Of a stretch of DNA of 64,000 nt, positions 30,006 to 41,380 are shown in pieces. Under the pieces are notes generated by a model, which saw nothing but the letters and a program-made list of their open reading frames with translations, was not told the origin of the DNA and ran no database searches. A program made the position numbers and the translations under genes. The DNA lies in the NCBI GenBank assembly GCA_963736175.1, contig CAVTNU010000039.1:1-64000 (forward strand), written 5' to 3'. The first letter of the stretch is position 1, and each line of letters opens with the position of its first letter. This DNA comes from Rhodoblastus sp963736175 (GTDB lineage Bacteria > Pseudomonadota > Alphaproteobacteria > Rhizobiales > Beijerinckiaceae).

Positions 30006-30875
30006 ATGCGACCGGCGGGACGCCTTCTGGCGGCGGCCATTGTTCTGGCGCCGCTTTCGGCTGCGGCGCTCGATTGCGAAAATCCAAGCGCCGCGGCGCA
30101 AATGGCGACGCCCGCCGGCGTCGACGAGCGGCTTGAAATTCGCCTTGAAGAGGGACCGGTGCTGAAAATGACCGGGATCGAGCCGCCCCGCGCCAGCGCC
30201 CTGGCGCCCGGCCGGCCGAAAGATATCGCCCGCGAGCTCTCCAACTGGCTTGCGGGCCGCCAATTGCTGTTTGAGCCGGTCGACGCGCCGGACCGCTGGG
30301 GGCGAACGCCGGCCCGCATTTTTCTCGTCAATGACCAGGGCGCCGTTTCCCTTGAATTGGCGTTGATTTCCGGCGGTCTGGCGCAGACCGCCCTGGCGCG
30401 CGGCCCCTGTGCGGACGCCCTGCGCCAGAGCGAGGCGGCGGCGCGATCGGCTGGCCTCGGCCTTTGGGCCGATCCGGCGTTTTTTCCCGTTTCGCCCGCT
30501 CGTCCCGAAGATTTCGTCCCACGGGCCGGCGCGTTGATCCTCGTCGAGGGCAAGGTTTTCAGCGTCGGGCGCGTCGCCCAGCGCCTCTACCTCAATTTGT
30601 CGGCGAAGCGCGGCGCCCTGTCGGCGACGATTTCGAAACGCAATTGGCCGAAATTCGAAAAAGCCGGTTTGGCGCCCGCCGCGCTGGTTGGTAAGATGGT
30701 GCGGTTGCGAGGTTTGGCGGAGGTGCGTTTGTCGCCGCAAATAGAATTATACCGGCCAGATCAAATAGAGATTTTGAACTTGAAAGACGCCTCCGCCCCG
30801 GCCGGTGCGATGGATTCGCCCCTTCAATCCCCGCTTGTCGACGCTCCGCGACCTGATTCACAAGGGCCGGATTGA
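30006..30875 (+). CDS. Secreted thermonuclease-like (SNase-fold) protein
   Basis: A 289-residue protein with a signal peptide (1-21, cleavage near AAALD). The centre resembles staphylococcal-nuclease-like proteins, with KMTGIEPPRA, the DRWGR motif (near 99), NDQGAVSLELALISGGLAQ and AARSAGLGLW. Whether the nuclease active-site residues are all present is unclear, so activity is uncertain. It stands directly upstream of the M48 protease gene (4 bp between stop and start), so the pair is co-expressed. Acting in the periplasm is inferred from the signal. Confidence 0.75.
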   Translation: MRPAGRLLAAAIVLAPLSAAALDCENPSAAAQMATPAGVDERLEIRLEEGPVLKMTGIEPPRASALAPGRPKDIARELSNWLAGRQLLFEPVDAPDRWGRTPARIFLVNDQGAVSLELALISGGLAQTALARGPCADALRQSEAAARSAGLGLWADPAFFPVSPARPEDFVPRAGALILVEGKVFSVGRVAQRLYLNLSAKRGALSATISKRNWPKFEKAGLAPAALVGKMVRLRGLAEVRLSPQIELYRPDQIEILNLKDASAPAGAMDSPLQSPLVDAPRPDSQGPD

Positions 30876-30879
30876 GCCC

Positions 30880-32388
30880 ATGGCGAATTTGCGAAAGATG
30901 GCGAGCTATGCGCGAGCAAGAGCGTCGGGCGTCGGACGCGTAGCGCTTCGTCGCGCGCTCGTTCCTGGTCTGTTGCTTGCCCTTTCCGCTTGCGCCGTGC
31001 TTGAGCAGCAGGGCGAGCTTGCGCCCGCCGCGCCGCCGGCGCCGGCCGCCGCGCCGCGAACGCTTGGCGCCGAAACGCCCAATGACGCCGAACGCAAGCG
31101 TCTGGTCGCGCTTTATGGCGGAGAATATCGCTGGGCTCCGGCGGAGCGCTATCTCAACGACGTGCTCGCGCGTCTCGCCAGCGTCAGCGAGACGCCGGGG
31201 CCGACCTATCGGGTGACGATTCTCAATTCGGCTGTCGTCAACGCCTTCGCCTTGCCGTCCGGCGACCTTTTCGTGACGCGCGGCCTGCTGGCGTTGGCGA
31301 ACGACACGTCGGAGGTCGCCGCCGTGATGGCGCATGAAATCGCCCATGTCACGGCCCGTCACGCCTTTTTGCGCGCCGAGCAGGAAAAGCGCGCCGCGCT
31401 GATCGCCCAGGCGGCCAACGTCATCCAGAGTCGGCAGAAGGGCGAAGAGGTGGAGGCGAGTTCGCGTTTGTCTTTCGCCAGCTTTTCCCGCCAGCAGGAA
31501 TTGGACGCCGATCAGATCGGCGTGCGGGTCATCGGGCGCGCCGGCTACGATCCCTACGGCGCGGCCCGCTTTCTATCCTCGCTGGCGCGCTCCAGCGCTT
31601 TGCGCGCTTCTCTGATCGGTCAAAAAGGCGGCGACAAGCCGGACATTCTGGCGACCCATCCCTCGACGCCCGAACGCATCCAGCACGCACTGATCGAAGC
31701 GCGCCAGATCGGCGCGCCGGGAGGCGGCGAGGCCGCGCGCGGCCCTTATTTGGACGCCATCGACGGCATGGCTTTCGGCGACGATCCGGCGGAAGGGTCG
31801 ATCCGCGGCCGCAAATTCGTGCATCCTCGGCTTGGGTTCGCCTTCGACGCGCCGGAAGGCTTCGTGCTGGAAAATTCGTCGAAGGCGGTGCTTGGCGTCG
31901 CCGACGGCGGCGCGCAGGCCTTACGGCTCGACAGCGTGCGCGTTCCGCAGACGACGGCGCTCGAAACCTATCTGACGTCGGGCTGGATCGACGGTCTGCT
32001 TGTCTCATCGATCGAGGCGACGCAAATCAACGGCCTACCGGCCGTTCTGGCCAACGCGCGCGCGGGCGAATGGAATTTCCGCGTCGCCGTGATCCGCAAT
32101 GAGGGCGACGTCTATCGCATCATTTTTGCGGTCAAGGCGTTGAACGAGAATGTCGATCACACATTCAAAACGGCGATCGGCACGTTCCGCCGCATCGGTC
32201 CCGATGAAGCGGCGCAGACGCGCCCGTTGCGGCTTGCCGTCATTACCGCGGGACCGGGCGAAACCGCCGAGCGGATCGCGGCCCGCATGGCTTTTTCCGA
32301 TCGGCCGCTGGAGCATTTCCTGCTGATCAACGGTCTGGAAAACACGACGCTGAAGCCCGGCGAGAAATACAAGATCGTCGTCAACTGA
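30880..32388 (+). CDS. M48-family lipoprotein metalloprotease
   Basis: A 502-residue protein. The lipobox LSAC near residue 36 predicts a lipid-anchored envelope protein. The zinc motif HEIAH is at 152-156, in the M48 context AVMAHEIAHVTARHA, followed by the third-ligand region RQQELDADQIGV. The C-terminal part holds a second domain and ends in a LysM-like stretch (AGPGETAERIAARM … LKPGEKYKIV). Such BepA-like proteases help outer-membrane protein quality control. The ATG at 30880 was chosen because it gives the N-terminal signal. IS5 copy C begins five bases after the stop codon, so the gene is just spared. Confidence 0.9.
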   Translation: MANLRKMASYARARASGVGRVALRRALVPGLLLALSACAVLEQQGELAPAAPPAPAAAPRTLGAETPNDAERKRLVALYGGEYRWAPAERYLNDVLARLASVSETPGPTYRVTILNSAVVNAFALPSGDLFVTRGLLALANDTSEVAAVMAHEIAHVTARHAFLRAEQEKRAALIAQAANVIQSRQKGEEVEASSRLSFASFSRQQELDADQIGVRVIGRAGYDPYGAARFLSSLARSSALRASLIGQKGGDKPDILATHPSTPERIQHALIEARQIGAPGGGEAARGPYLDAIDGMAFGDDPAEGSIRGRKFVHPRLGFAFDAPEGFVLENSSKAVLGVADGGAQALRLDSVRVPQTTALETYLTSGWIDGLLVSSIEATQINGLPAVLANARAGEWNFRVAVIRNEGDVYRIIFAVKALNENVDHTFKTAIGTFRRIGPDEAAQTRPLRLAVITAGPGETAERIAARMAFSDRPLEHFLLINGLENTTLKPGEKYKIVVN

Positions 32389-32393
32389 TTTAG

Positions 32394-33685
32394 CAGGATG
32401 CTGAAAAACGCCCCGATTTCGTCGGTTACTATCGCCCGGCGCGGATTTTTGTCGGCGATTTGAGCGTTGTTTTTTGCCGAATCCGGCGTCGGCGAGCGTT
32501 TGGCGGCGCCACTTCCCCCTTACCCCGCCCTTTCTTCGATCAATTTCGGCAATCGGATGAGGTTGTAGGCTGCGGCGGCGAAGGCAAACGACCAGCCGAC
32601 CCGCTCGACGCCCCGAAACTTGGTTTTGCGCTGGCCGGCGACGGTCTTCATCCAGCCGAAGGCTTCCTCGATGCGTTTTCGGATGCGCTGGCTCACCGCA
32701 TAACCGGGGTGGCGCGTGGTGCGGCCATCGATTGCGGAGCGCCGTCCGTTGGTGTTCTGCGTCACATGCGGGCGCACGTTCATCGCGCGCAGTTCGTTGA
32801 CGAAAACGCGCACGTCATAACCCTTGTCGGCGCCAAGCGTGATGCCAACAGGGCGATTGGCGAGCGGTTCGATCATCGCAAGCGCGGCGTTGCGCTCGCC
32901 ATGTCCGTCGGCTGGCGTCAGGCAGGCGTTGACGATCAGTCCGGCGCGGTTCTCCATCAACGCATGGCCGAGGAAAGCCAGCTTGGCCTCCATGCCGGCG
33001 CCCTTGCGATAAAGCCTGGCTTCCGTATCGGTGGTCGAAGCATGGGTCTCGTTCGAGCGCTTCTCGCCCTTGAAATCCACCTCGGCGTTGCGGCCGGAAT
33101 CGGGCGGCGGCTCGTTGCCGGAGCCATCCTTGGGCTTGAAACTCTTCATCGAAGCCCAAGCCTCGATCAGCGTGCCGTCGACCGAAAAATGATCGCTCGA
33201 CATCAGCCTTTTGACCCGAGGCTGCGCCAGGACGGCGGCGAGAAACTTAGCCGCTATCGCGCCGTCGAGCAGGCGGTCGCGGTTCTTGGAAAACACCGTC
33301 GCGTCCCACACGGGATCGTCGACGCCAAGGCCGACGAACCAGCGAAACAGCAAATCGGTGTCGAGACGCTCCATCAATTGCCGCTCGGAGCGCACCGAAT
33401 AAAAGGCTTGCAGCAGCATCGCCCGCAGCAACCGTTCAGGCGCGACCGAAGGCCGGCCCGTCCTGGAGTAAAGCTCCGAAAAATCCGCAGCCAGTGTCGC
33501 GAGCGCCGCGTTGGCGATCTCGCGGATCACGCGCAGCGGATGGTCGCGCCGAACGCGCGACTCCAGATCGACATAGCTGAAAAGCCGCCCTGATCCCTCG
33601 TCCGTCCCGCGCATTCCGTCGCTCCTGTCTCAAAGCGATGGAATCACGACCGAAGCTGAAACGGAAGGGGTTTTTCAGCAGCCTG
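32394..33685 (-). mobile_element. IS5-family insertion sequence, copy C
   Basis: The third 1292-bp copy, in the same orientation as copy B, with target duplication TTAG at 32390-32393 and 33686-33689 (YTAR). It differs from copy B at 33559, where G replaces A. It sits between the M48 gene and the 3' end of the autotransporter gene. Confidence 0.93.
32520..33614 (-). CDS. IS5-family transposase (copy C)
   Basis: A 364-residue transposase with the same sequence as copies A and B except Ser instead of Leu at residue 17. The catalytic region is unchanged and the frame intact. Confidence 0.93.
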   Translation of the reverse strand: MRGTDEGSGRLFSYVDLESRVRRDHPLRVIREIANAALATLAADFSELYSRTGRPSVAPERLLRAMLLQAFYSVRSERQLMERLDTDLLFRWFVGLGVDDPVWDATVFSKNRDRLLDGAIAAKFLAAVLAQPRVKRLMSSDHFSVDGTLIEAWASMKSFKPKDGSGNEPPPDSGRNAEVDFKGEKRSNETHASTTDTEARLYRKGAGMEAKLAFLGHALMENRAGLIVNACLTPADGHGERNAALAMIEPLANRPVGITLGADKGYDVRVFVNELRAMNVRPHVTQNTNGRRSAIDGRTTRHPGYAVSQRIRKRIEEAFGWMKTVAGQRKTKFRGVERVGWSFAFAAAAYNLIRLPKLIEERAG

Positions 33686-33817
33686 TTAGAGTTGACGGCG
33701 CTTTGCCTGTTCGTTGTGCTCACGCCTGCGCCGTCGGTCGCCCCGTGGCGGAGAGAGAGGGTGAGGGCGCGCCAAGGGATAGCGCATCCCGTCCCGTCTT
33801 CCGACGACCCGCCTCAA

Positions 33818-36800
33818 TCAGAAATTGTAGTTGAGGCCGCCCTTGATCGAACCGGCGTTGAAACCAGACGCGAACTGGTAATCTCCCTTTATGAAACCTG
33901 ACCAGTTGTCTTTCAAAGGGATGTAATTGACGTTGAGGCCGACAACGCCGTAATTCGTCACTTGGCGATCGGTCAAGGTCAACAGAGGCGCCGAGCCGCC
34001 GCTGTTGATCATAGCGTTCGACGCGCCGGCCAGAAGCGACCAATAGCCGAGGTTGGCCGAACCGTCGATGCGATAGGCGTCGGTCTCCATCAAGGTCGCC
34101 CCGCCGCGCAGGCCGATGCGGCTGCGCAGCAAATCCTCGCCGCCAAAGGCGATCTGCGCGCCGCCCATGTTCAGCCCGCCGACGCGGGTCGCGACATAGG
34201 CGAGCGTCGCCATCGGCTCGATGAAGCTCTTGCCGGGCAGGGCGCTCCGGGCGAATTCGAAGCGATACCCCGCATCGATAACGCCGCCGTAATTCTGAAT
34301 GTTCGACCAGGTTTGCGATCCGCCAAAAGCGATATTGGCGTCGCTGAAGTGCAGCTTGAGGATGTCCGTCTTGAGCAAGGCGTCGACGAAAAACTGGTTG
34401 TTCAAATATGTCGCTGAAACGCCGAACGAGCCGCCTTCGTATGTCGCGCTCGCCGTGGACGCCTTAAAGTTCTGGATCGAGTGGATGTAACCGCCGGTCG
34501 CGCCGATCAGCAACGTGTCGCGCGCGCCGAACACATGTTGCGCGGCGCCGTCCAAGCCGCCGAGAACCGTGGCTGTATTCTGTTGGTATCCGCTCTGAAA
34601 AGCATAGTTTTTGTTCAGATCGCTATAGGTCTGGGTTTCCGAGCGGCTGCCCCAGTCGCCCGTCGCCGTCGCCCAAAGGCCCGGCATTGGAGCGGGTTGG
34701 GCGGGTTCGAGCGGTCCCTTGACCACTTTTGTGACCGACGGCGACGCAACCTGATCGGCCAGCATGTCGCGCAGGTTTGCTTGATGGTCCGTCCAGATCG
34801 TCGTCGTGTCGGCGAAGATCGATTGCGCCGCCGTCTTTACCGTGTCGAGAAAATAGGCGTCGGCGGTCGGCGCGCCGATCAGGACGAAGGCCGGATCGGC
34901 ATTATACGCCAGGTCATATTGGAACAGGCCCTTCTGAATCGGGCCGTTCGCCAAAGTGAAGGCGTTCGCGCTCATCGCCGTCGCGGAAACCACGATCGGT
35001 ATGCCCGCCGAATTGTAGACGGGGGCCGTGAGCGGCGAAACGTTGGTCAACACGATCTGCGTGGTTCCCGTTGCGCCGGCGACCTTAAGTTCATCGGCGG
35101 TCCCGGTGGTAAGATTCACGCCGACCTTCAAGACGCTGCCGGTCGCGCCGACATAGGCGCCGACCGAGAAGACATTGGTCGCCGAGCCGTTTTGAATGTT
35201 CAACGCGCCGGTGTTGACATAGGCCGCATTGGCCAAGCCGACCGCGCCGGACGCCACGTTGAGGGTGGCGCCGGTGGCGATATCGACCGTCGAAGCGTCG
35301 AGAGTCGAGCCGCTGTCAAGATTCAGGGCGCCGCCGGTCACATTGAGCGCCGCCGCGTTCAACACGCCGCCGGACTGCACCTCGACCACGCCGCCAGAGC
35401 TCGTAAACGCGCCGCCGCTGCTGGTCAGCGTTCCGGTGACGTAGAAATTGCCGCTGTTGACGATATTGCCGTTGATCTGACCGGCGGCGTTGACCGTGCC
35501 GGTATTGGTCAAGCCGCCATTGACGGTCGCATTGGCTGCGTTGGTGAAATTGCCGGTGTTGGTCACGCCGCCGCTGATCGCGCCGCTGTTGGTCGCCGTT
35601 CCGCCATTGGTCAGGCCGCCCGAAACCGAACCGGAATTGGTGAAGGCGCCCGAATTATTCGCGACGGAGCCGGTCCAAACCGATTGGTTGTTGAGCGTTC
35701 CACCCGTATTGACCGCATTGCCTTCCCAAACGCCGTTATTGGTGATCACTCCGGTAGAATTGGACACGACATTACCTGTCCAGGTCGCGCCGGGCGCGTT
35801 GGTTATAGTCCCGGTATTGGACGAAACATTGGCGTCGTAGGCGCCAGAATTGGTCACCGTGCCGCTATTGCTCAAATCATCATTCAGTGTTCCGCCGTGG
35901 GCGATGACGATCGAACCGGAGTTGACGATCCCGCTGGAAACCGTCAGCACGCCGCCGTTTCCGATGGTCACGGAGCCGGAGTTGTCGAGCGTCGTCACGC
36001 CGCTGAAAGAATAGGCTCCGACCGCTAAAGTTCCCGCATTGGTGAAGGCGGCGTTGGCCGTCAAGGCCCCGGTCAGTGTGAAATAGGCAGCGGAGTTGTT
36101 TTGGATGGCGCCGTCGATCACGCCCTGGGCGTTGACATAGGCGCTGTTGATCACGCCGCCGGCTATCGCGCCCGTCGTCGTCAACGTGCCAGCGGACACC
36201 GTGGTGACGCCCGTGTAAGTGTTGGCGCCGCTCAGCGTGACGGTTCCGGTTCCGCTCATGGTCAACGCGCCGGAGCCCGACAGAACGGCGCTGATCGAGC
36301 CGCCTTGCACATTGAAGGCCGAAGCGTCGAGCGTTCCGTTCTGAATGGTTCCCGCGGTCAGGGTCAAGGCGCCGGTGGTCTGCGTCGTTCCGCCGAGATC
36401 GAGCGCGCCGCCGGAGACGGACAAGGCTCCGGTCGAGGCGCCGAGCGTTCCGGCGCCGCTCAATTGCAACGTGCCGCCGGTCACCGACGTGCCGCCGGTA
36501 TAGGAATTGGCGCCGCTCAGGGTCACCTGATCGGGGCCCGAAACGGTGAGGGCGCCCGATCCAGTCAGATTGGCGGAGATCGCGCCGCTCTGGGCGGTCA
36601 AGGTCGAGAAAGTCAGCGAACCGTTGGCGATGGAGCCGCCGGCAAGCGTCACTTGGTTCACGGTTTGCGCATAGCCGCCCAGATTCAACACGCCATTGTC
36701 TTAAATCGTGGTCGCGCTCGCCGAGCTGAACGTATTCGCCGCGCCCGCGAGCAGAATTCCGCTGCCGGAAATCGTCGTCGCGCCGGTATAGGCGTTGGTT

Positions 36801-39800
36801 CCGGTGAGCGTGGTCGTTCCGGCGGAAGCCGTCAGCGCAATAGCGCCGGAAAGGCCGGAAATAGAACCGCCGGTCGAGGCGATGCCGCTCGTGCTGTTCA
36901 CCGAGCCATTCTGGATCGCGCCGCCCGACAGGGTCAAAAGACCGACGGTCAGGTTGTCGCCGCCGAGATCGAGCACGCCGCCCGACAGGGTCAAGGCGCC
37001 GCTCGATGCGCCGAGCGTGCCCGAGCCGCTCAATTGCAGCGTGCCGCCCTGCACATTGGTGCCGCCCGTATAGGTGTTGGCGCCGCTCAGCGTCACGGTT
37101 CCGGCTCCGCTCATGGTCAAGGCGCCGGAGCCGGACAGAATGGCGCTGATCGCGCCGCTTTGCACATTGAAGGCGGAAGCGTCGAGCGTGCCGTTCTGGA
37201 TCGCGCCGCCGGTCAGGGTCAGAGCGCCGGTGGTTTGGGTCGAGCCGCCGAGGTCGAGCGCGCCGCCGGAAACGCCGAGCGTCCCGCTGGTCGCGCCGAG
37301 CGTGCCGGCGCCGCTCAATTGCAACGTGCCACTCTGGATAAGCGTGCCGCCGGTATAGGTATTGGCGGCGCTCAGCGTGACCGTTCCGGCTCCGCTCTTG
37401 GTCAGGACGCCGGAGCCGCCGAGAACCGCGCTGATCGCGCCATTCTGCACATTGAACGCGGAGGCGTTGAGACCGCCGTTCTGGATCGCGCCGCCGGTCA
37501 GGGTCAAGGCGCCGGTAGTCTGCGTCGACCCGCCGAAATCGAGCACGCCGCCCGAAACAGCAAGGGTTCCGGTAGTCGCGCCCAATGTGCCGGCGCCGCT
37601 CAGCGCGAGCGTTCCGCCCGCCACCGTGGTTCCGCCCGTGTAAGCATTGGCGCCGGTGAAGGTCTGGCTGCCGGAGCCCTGAACGGTCACGCCGCCGGCG
37701 CCGGAAATCACGCCGCCGAAGCTGGCGTTGGTCCCGGACGCGGTCGAGATCGTCAGATTATTGCCGCCGAGCTGCACATAGGTTGTGTTATTGGCTTCGC
37801 TGGTCAGCGCCTGAATCGTATTATTGGCGCCGAGCGCCAATGTCGCCGTGGCGCCGCCGCCGACGCGGCCGAGGTCGACGCCGCTGCTGTTCGCCAGCGT
37901 ATTGGCGGCGCCTAACGTCAACGTTCCGGCCTCGACATAAGTCTCGCCGGTGAAGGTCTGGACCGCAGAAAGGGTGACGTTGCCGCTGTTGGCGCCGGTG
38001 CTGTCGTCCTTGATCAGCGTGCCGGACATGAGCGGCCCGGTTCCCATTTCCAGGCCGTCGCTGATGACGCCAGCGTAAGTTCCGCTCGTCGCCTGATCGA
38101 ACAAGACAATGCCGCCGGCGTTGGTGATGTTGGGATTGGCGGCCGGCAGATTCGCCGTCGTGACGTCGAGCGTCGAGCCGGTTTCGACGACCGTGCCGCC
38201 CGAATAGGAATTGTTCGTTCCGGTAATTTGCAGCGTGCCGCCGATCAGGTGCAATTCGCCGGTTCCGGAAATCGTGTTGGCGAGAACGCCGCCGCCGTTC
38301 TGGGCGAACTGGACCTGGGTGGAGGCTCCATTCAGGACGATGCCGAACGTGGTAGCCCCCAGTTCGCTGGCGGCAAGCCGAAGCTGGGCGCTGTTGTCGA
38401 CGACCATCGTGCTGCCGCTCACCAGCGTGACCTTGCCGCCGCTCAGATCGAACAATCCGGAGCCGTTGAACGTCAAAGCCCCCGCCGTCTGCGCTCCGGT
38501 CTCGGCGATCGTGGCGCTGATTGTCGAAGACAGATTATTGACCGTGTCGCCAAGCGTCAGCGCCGCGCCGTTGCTGATGTTGATTTTGCTGTTGTTGCCG
38601 ACCGTGTTCAGCGTCGTCAATGTGTTGTTGGCGCTGACGTTAAGCGTCGCCGCGGCCGGCTTGCTCTTGACGTTGGACATGCTGACGCCGGCGGCGTCAT
38701 TGGCGAAGATATTGGCGCCCGCGAGGGTCACGCTGCCCGAATCGATCGTGATCAGGCCGCTGACATTGGCGGCGGTGTTCAGGGTCACGCCGCCGGAGCC
38801 GGAAAAGCTCAGGCCGTTGGAGCCGGTGATCTGCGACGAAATGGTCGAGGAGCCGCTCATCCAGATCACGCCCGGGCTGGAGCCGAAGGCGAGCGTGCTG
38901 GCGGAAATGGTCGAGCCGCTGCCGAGGATCAGGCCGGCCGAATCGGTTCCGTCGCCGACGGTGAGCGTATAGGCGCCGGAAATATTCTTGCCTTCGGTGT
39001 TCAACGCATAGACGCTGGCGGCGCCGGTCAGAGTGGAGTTGCCGGAAAGAGCGACGACCTGGTTGGCGGTGGCGCCGCTCAGCGTCGCGGTGCTCGTATA
39101 GCTCGCCTTGACATAGCCATTGGCGCCATAGGTGACGAAATCGTAAGGACCGCCGCCGCCAGAGACATCGTTATTTTCGACGATCCAGACCGGCGCGATC
39201 CCGTTCGTCAAAGTCGCGCTGGCGCCGCTGGAAAACACTTTTTCGGTCGATCCCAGCGACGTCGTCGTGGATGGCTGGATGACCAACGTATCATTGGCCG
39301 TCTGGCTGATCCCGTTGGTGAAAGTGACCGTCTCGCCTTTGGTTCCGCCGGCGAGCTGAAGGATCGCCGTCGCCGAAATCGTCAGGTTGTTGAACGTGAT
39401 CGCGCCCGCCGACGTCGTGCTGGTGTTCTCGATTTCCAACGTGCGCTGAACGTCGGTCAGCGTCCCCCAGGTCGAGGTCGCGCCGTTCACGTCGATGGTG
39501 GAGCCGCCGCCCAGAAACATGTCGCGCTCGGGCGCGCTGATATTGGCGCCGACTTGCAGCACGCCGCCATTCAACTCGATCTGGCCGATGGAGACGGCCG
39601 ATCCTGTGGTGTTTCCGAGCGCCGCGTCGCTCATCACCTCGACAGTCGGCGCGTTCGTATTGCCGACAATGATATTGCCATAAAAATAGGGGCTGGCCGT
39701 CGCCAGGATAACCTTGCCCTTGTTGGCGCTGTTATCATCGAAGGTGATATCGGACACGCCCGTCGCGTTGCCGATGCCGACGCCATTTGTGCCGAGCGAA

Positions 39801-41212
39801 ACAAGCTGGCCGTTGAGCGTGACGATATAGCCGTTGACGTTGATCGCCGCGACTTCGCTGTCGACGGCGATGGGACGGCTGGTCGTGAAAGTCGAGGTTC
39901 CGCCGCCGGCCGCCGTTCCGATCGTCAGAGTACCGTTGCCTTCGGTCAAGCTATTGAAAATAATACCGTTCGCGGCCTGAATGCTGGACTTGACATTGGT
40001 GGGGTCGAAGGTCCAGCCGCCGGGAACGGCCGCGCCGAGCGAACCGTCTCCGGCGATAATCAGATTGCCGGCGAGGATTTGCGTGCCGCCGGTATAGGTG
40101 TTGGCCGTATTCGCCAAAGTGACCGAATAGCCCTTGTCGTTGCCCAGCTCCATGATGAAGCCGACATTGGGCGTGCCGATCACGATCGGGTTGGCGGTGG
40201 TTCCCGCATTGATTTGCGTAATTCCGGTGAAGCCGCCATTGCCGTCCATGGCGCCGTTGGCCAGGGTGGCGTTGCTGATCACGCTCGAATTGACGATGTT
40301 CTGGCTGAGAATGAATCCCGGCAACTGCGCCGCGGTCACGACGCCCGAGACATTCGGCAGCGAGGTCGTGCTGGCGGCGTTCAGATTCCACTGCGTCGCC
40401 AGGGCGATGTCGCCCGCCGACAGATAGGGGAGACCGAGGCCGTTGTTAGCGTTGCGATAGGCGGCGGCTTCAAGGAAATCGCTGTAGAATCCGGTCATCT
40501 TGTCGAGGCCGGGCGTCGAAGAGCCGACCGCGCCGGTGATATTCGCCGCCGTGGCAAACAGCTTAGAGTTCTTGTTCTTCAAAATGCTATATTCGAGGCC
40601 GCGATAAACGTCGCTCGTCAGGCTGGTCAGGCTGGCCGGAATGGGCGAGCCTGTCGCCGTATTCACCGTTTGTGGGACTCCGTCATTGAGCGGCAGTAGA
40701 AAGTTCTGCGATTGCATCGTGGCGTAAAATTGCGCCGTCGTCTGATTGGAATAATTGGCGATGACATTGACATAAACGGTCGGGTCCGAGGCGCCGTAAA
40801 TCGAATCTTCAAGCGCGGTGAACGTGTGATGGCCATCGGTCAGATAGAGTTTCCCACCGGGGCCTATAACCACCGGCTCGATGTCGGTTAGAAGATTGGA
40901 CTGAAGCTGCGACGGCGCCAACAGATCGAAACCGGCTGCTTTCTTGCCGACTTCGGTGAAACCTTCGTTCATTTGCGTGGGCGCCAGACTGTCGACGTCG
41001 ACGCTATAGAGCGCGAAGGGACCAGCGGCGATGGATGAAGCGTTCGCCGCGCTATAGGCTTGGAAGGCGGAGACGGGCAGTTGACCAGCGTAGGCTTGTT
41101 CGCCACAAATAGCGAGAAGGATCGCGGGGGACAGGAGCGTCGAGTAGAGAAGCGTTTGAAGTCTGGAACGCCCAGCGGCGGCGCGTTCATCGCCAAAATA
41201 CTCGATTTTCAT
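33818..41212 (-). pseudogene. Autotransporter with N-terminal ParB-like domain, interrupted by one stop codon
   Basis: One frame of 2464 codons is broken only by TAA at 36701-36703 (codon 1504, in SATTI*DNGVLNLGGY, where CAA or CAG for Gln is expected). A signal peptide ends near AYA (42). Residues about 68-200 resemble ParB/sulfiredoxin-like domains (VDVDSLAPTQ … LYLTDGHHTFTAL, with D126-G-H-H129). The middle is made of passenger-associated transport repeats (for example TLSGANTYTGGT … LQLSGAGTLG) and a G/N/T-rich stretch with repeated NSG/NTG units. The last 270 or so residues form the outer-membrane barrel, ending in YNF. The stop separates passenger from barrel, so a surface protein would need readthrough. 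It is a very large gene without other lesions. Confidence 0.85.
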
Positions 41213-41380
41213 AATCTACGCACTCATTCCAAAAAGCCCTCGGACAAGGGCGTCGACCTCCAGTACGGTTGTTGTTTAACGAATTTTTGACACTTTTTTG
41301 CCGCAATCCCTGTTTCGGCACAGGTGCGGCAAAAATAGCACACTAGTTCTGATAGATATCGGCGCTTTTGGGCGCAGGCG

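Noticed and set aside
19515..33685. IS5 copies B and C as ends of a composite transposon carrying 14 kb.
   Set aside because: Each copy has its own 4-bp duplication (CTAG and TTAG) on both sides, so they inserted one by one.
36101..40699. Two long plus-strand open frames (36101-37915 and 38228-40699) opposite the autotransporter.
   Set aside because: They are the complement of Gly/Thr/Asn repeat codons; their products are low-complexity Arg/Gly/Ala-rich sequences without family features.
33818..41212. Repeats of the autotransporter gene as a CRISPR or satellite array.
   Set aside because: The repeats are coding, irregular and in frame with passenger-associated transport motifs; there are no unique spacers of even length. 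No CRISPR array or cas gene was seen in the window.
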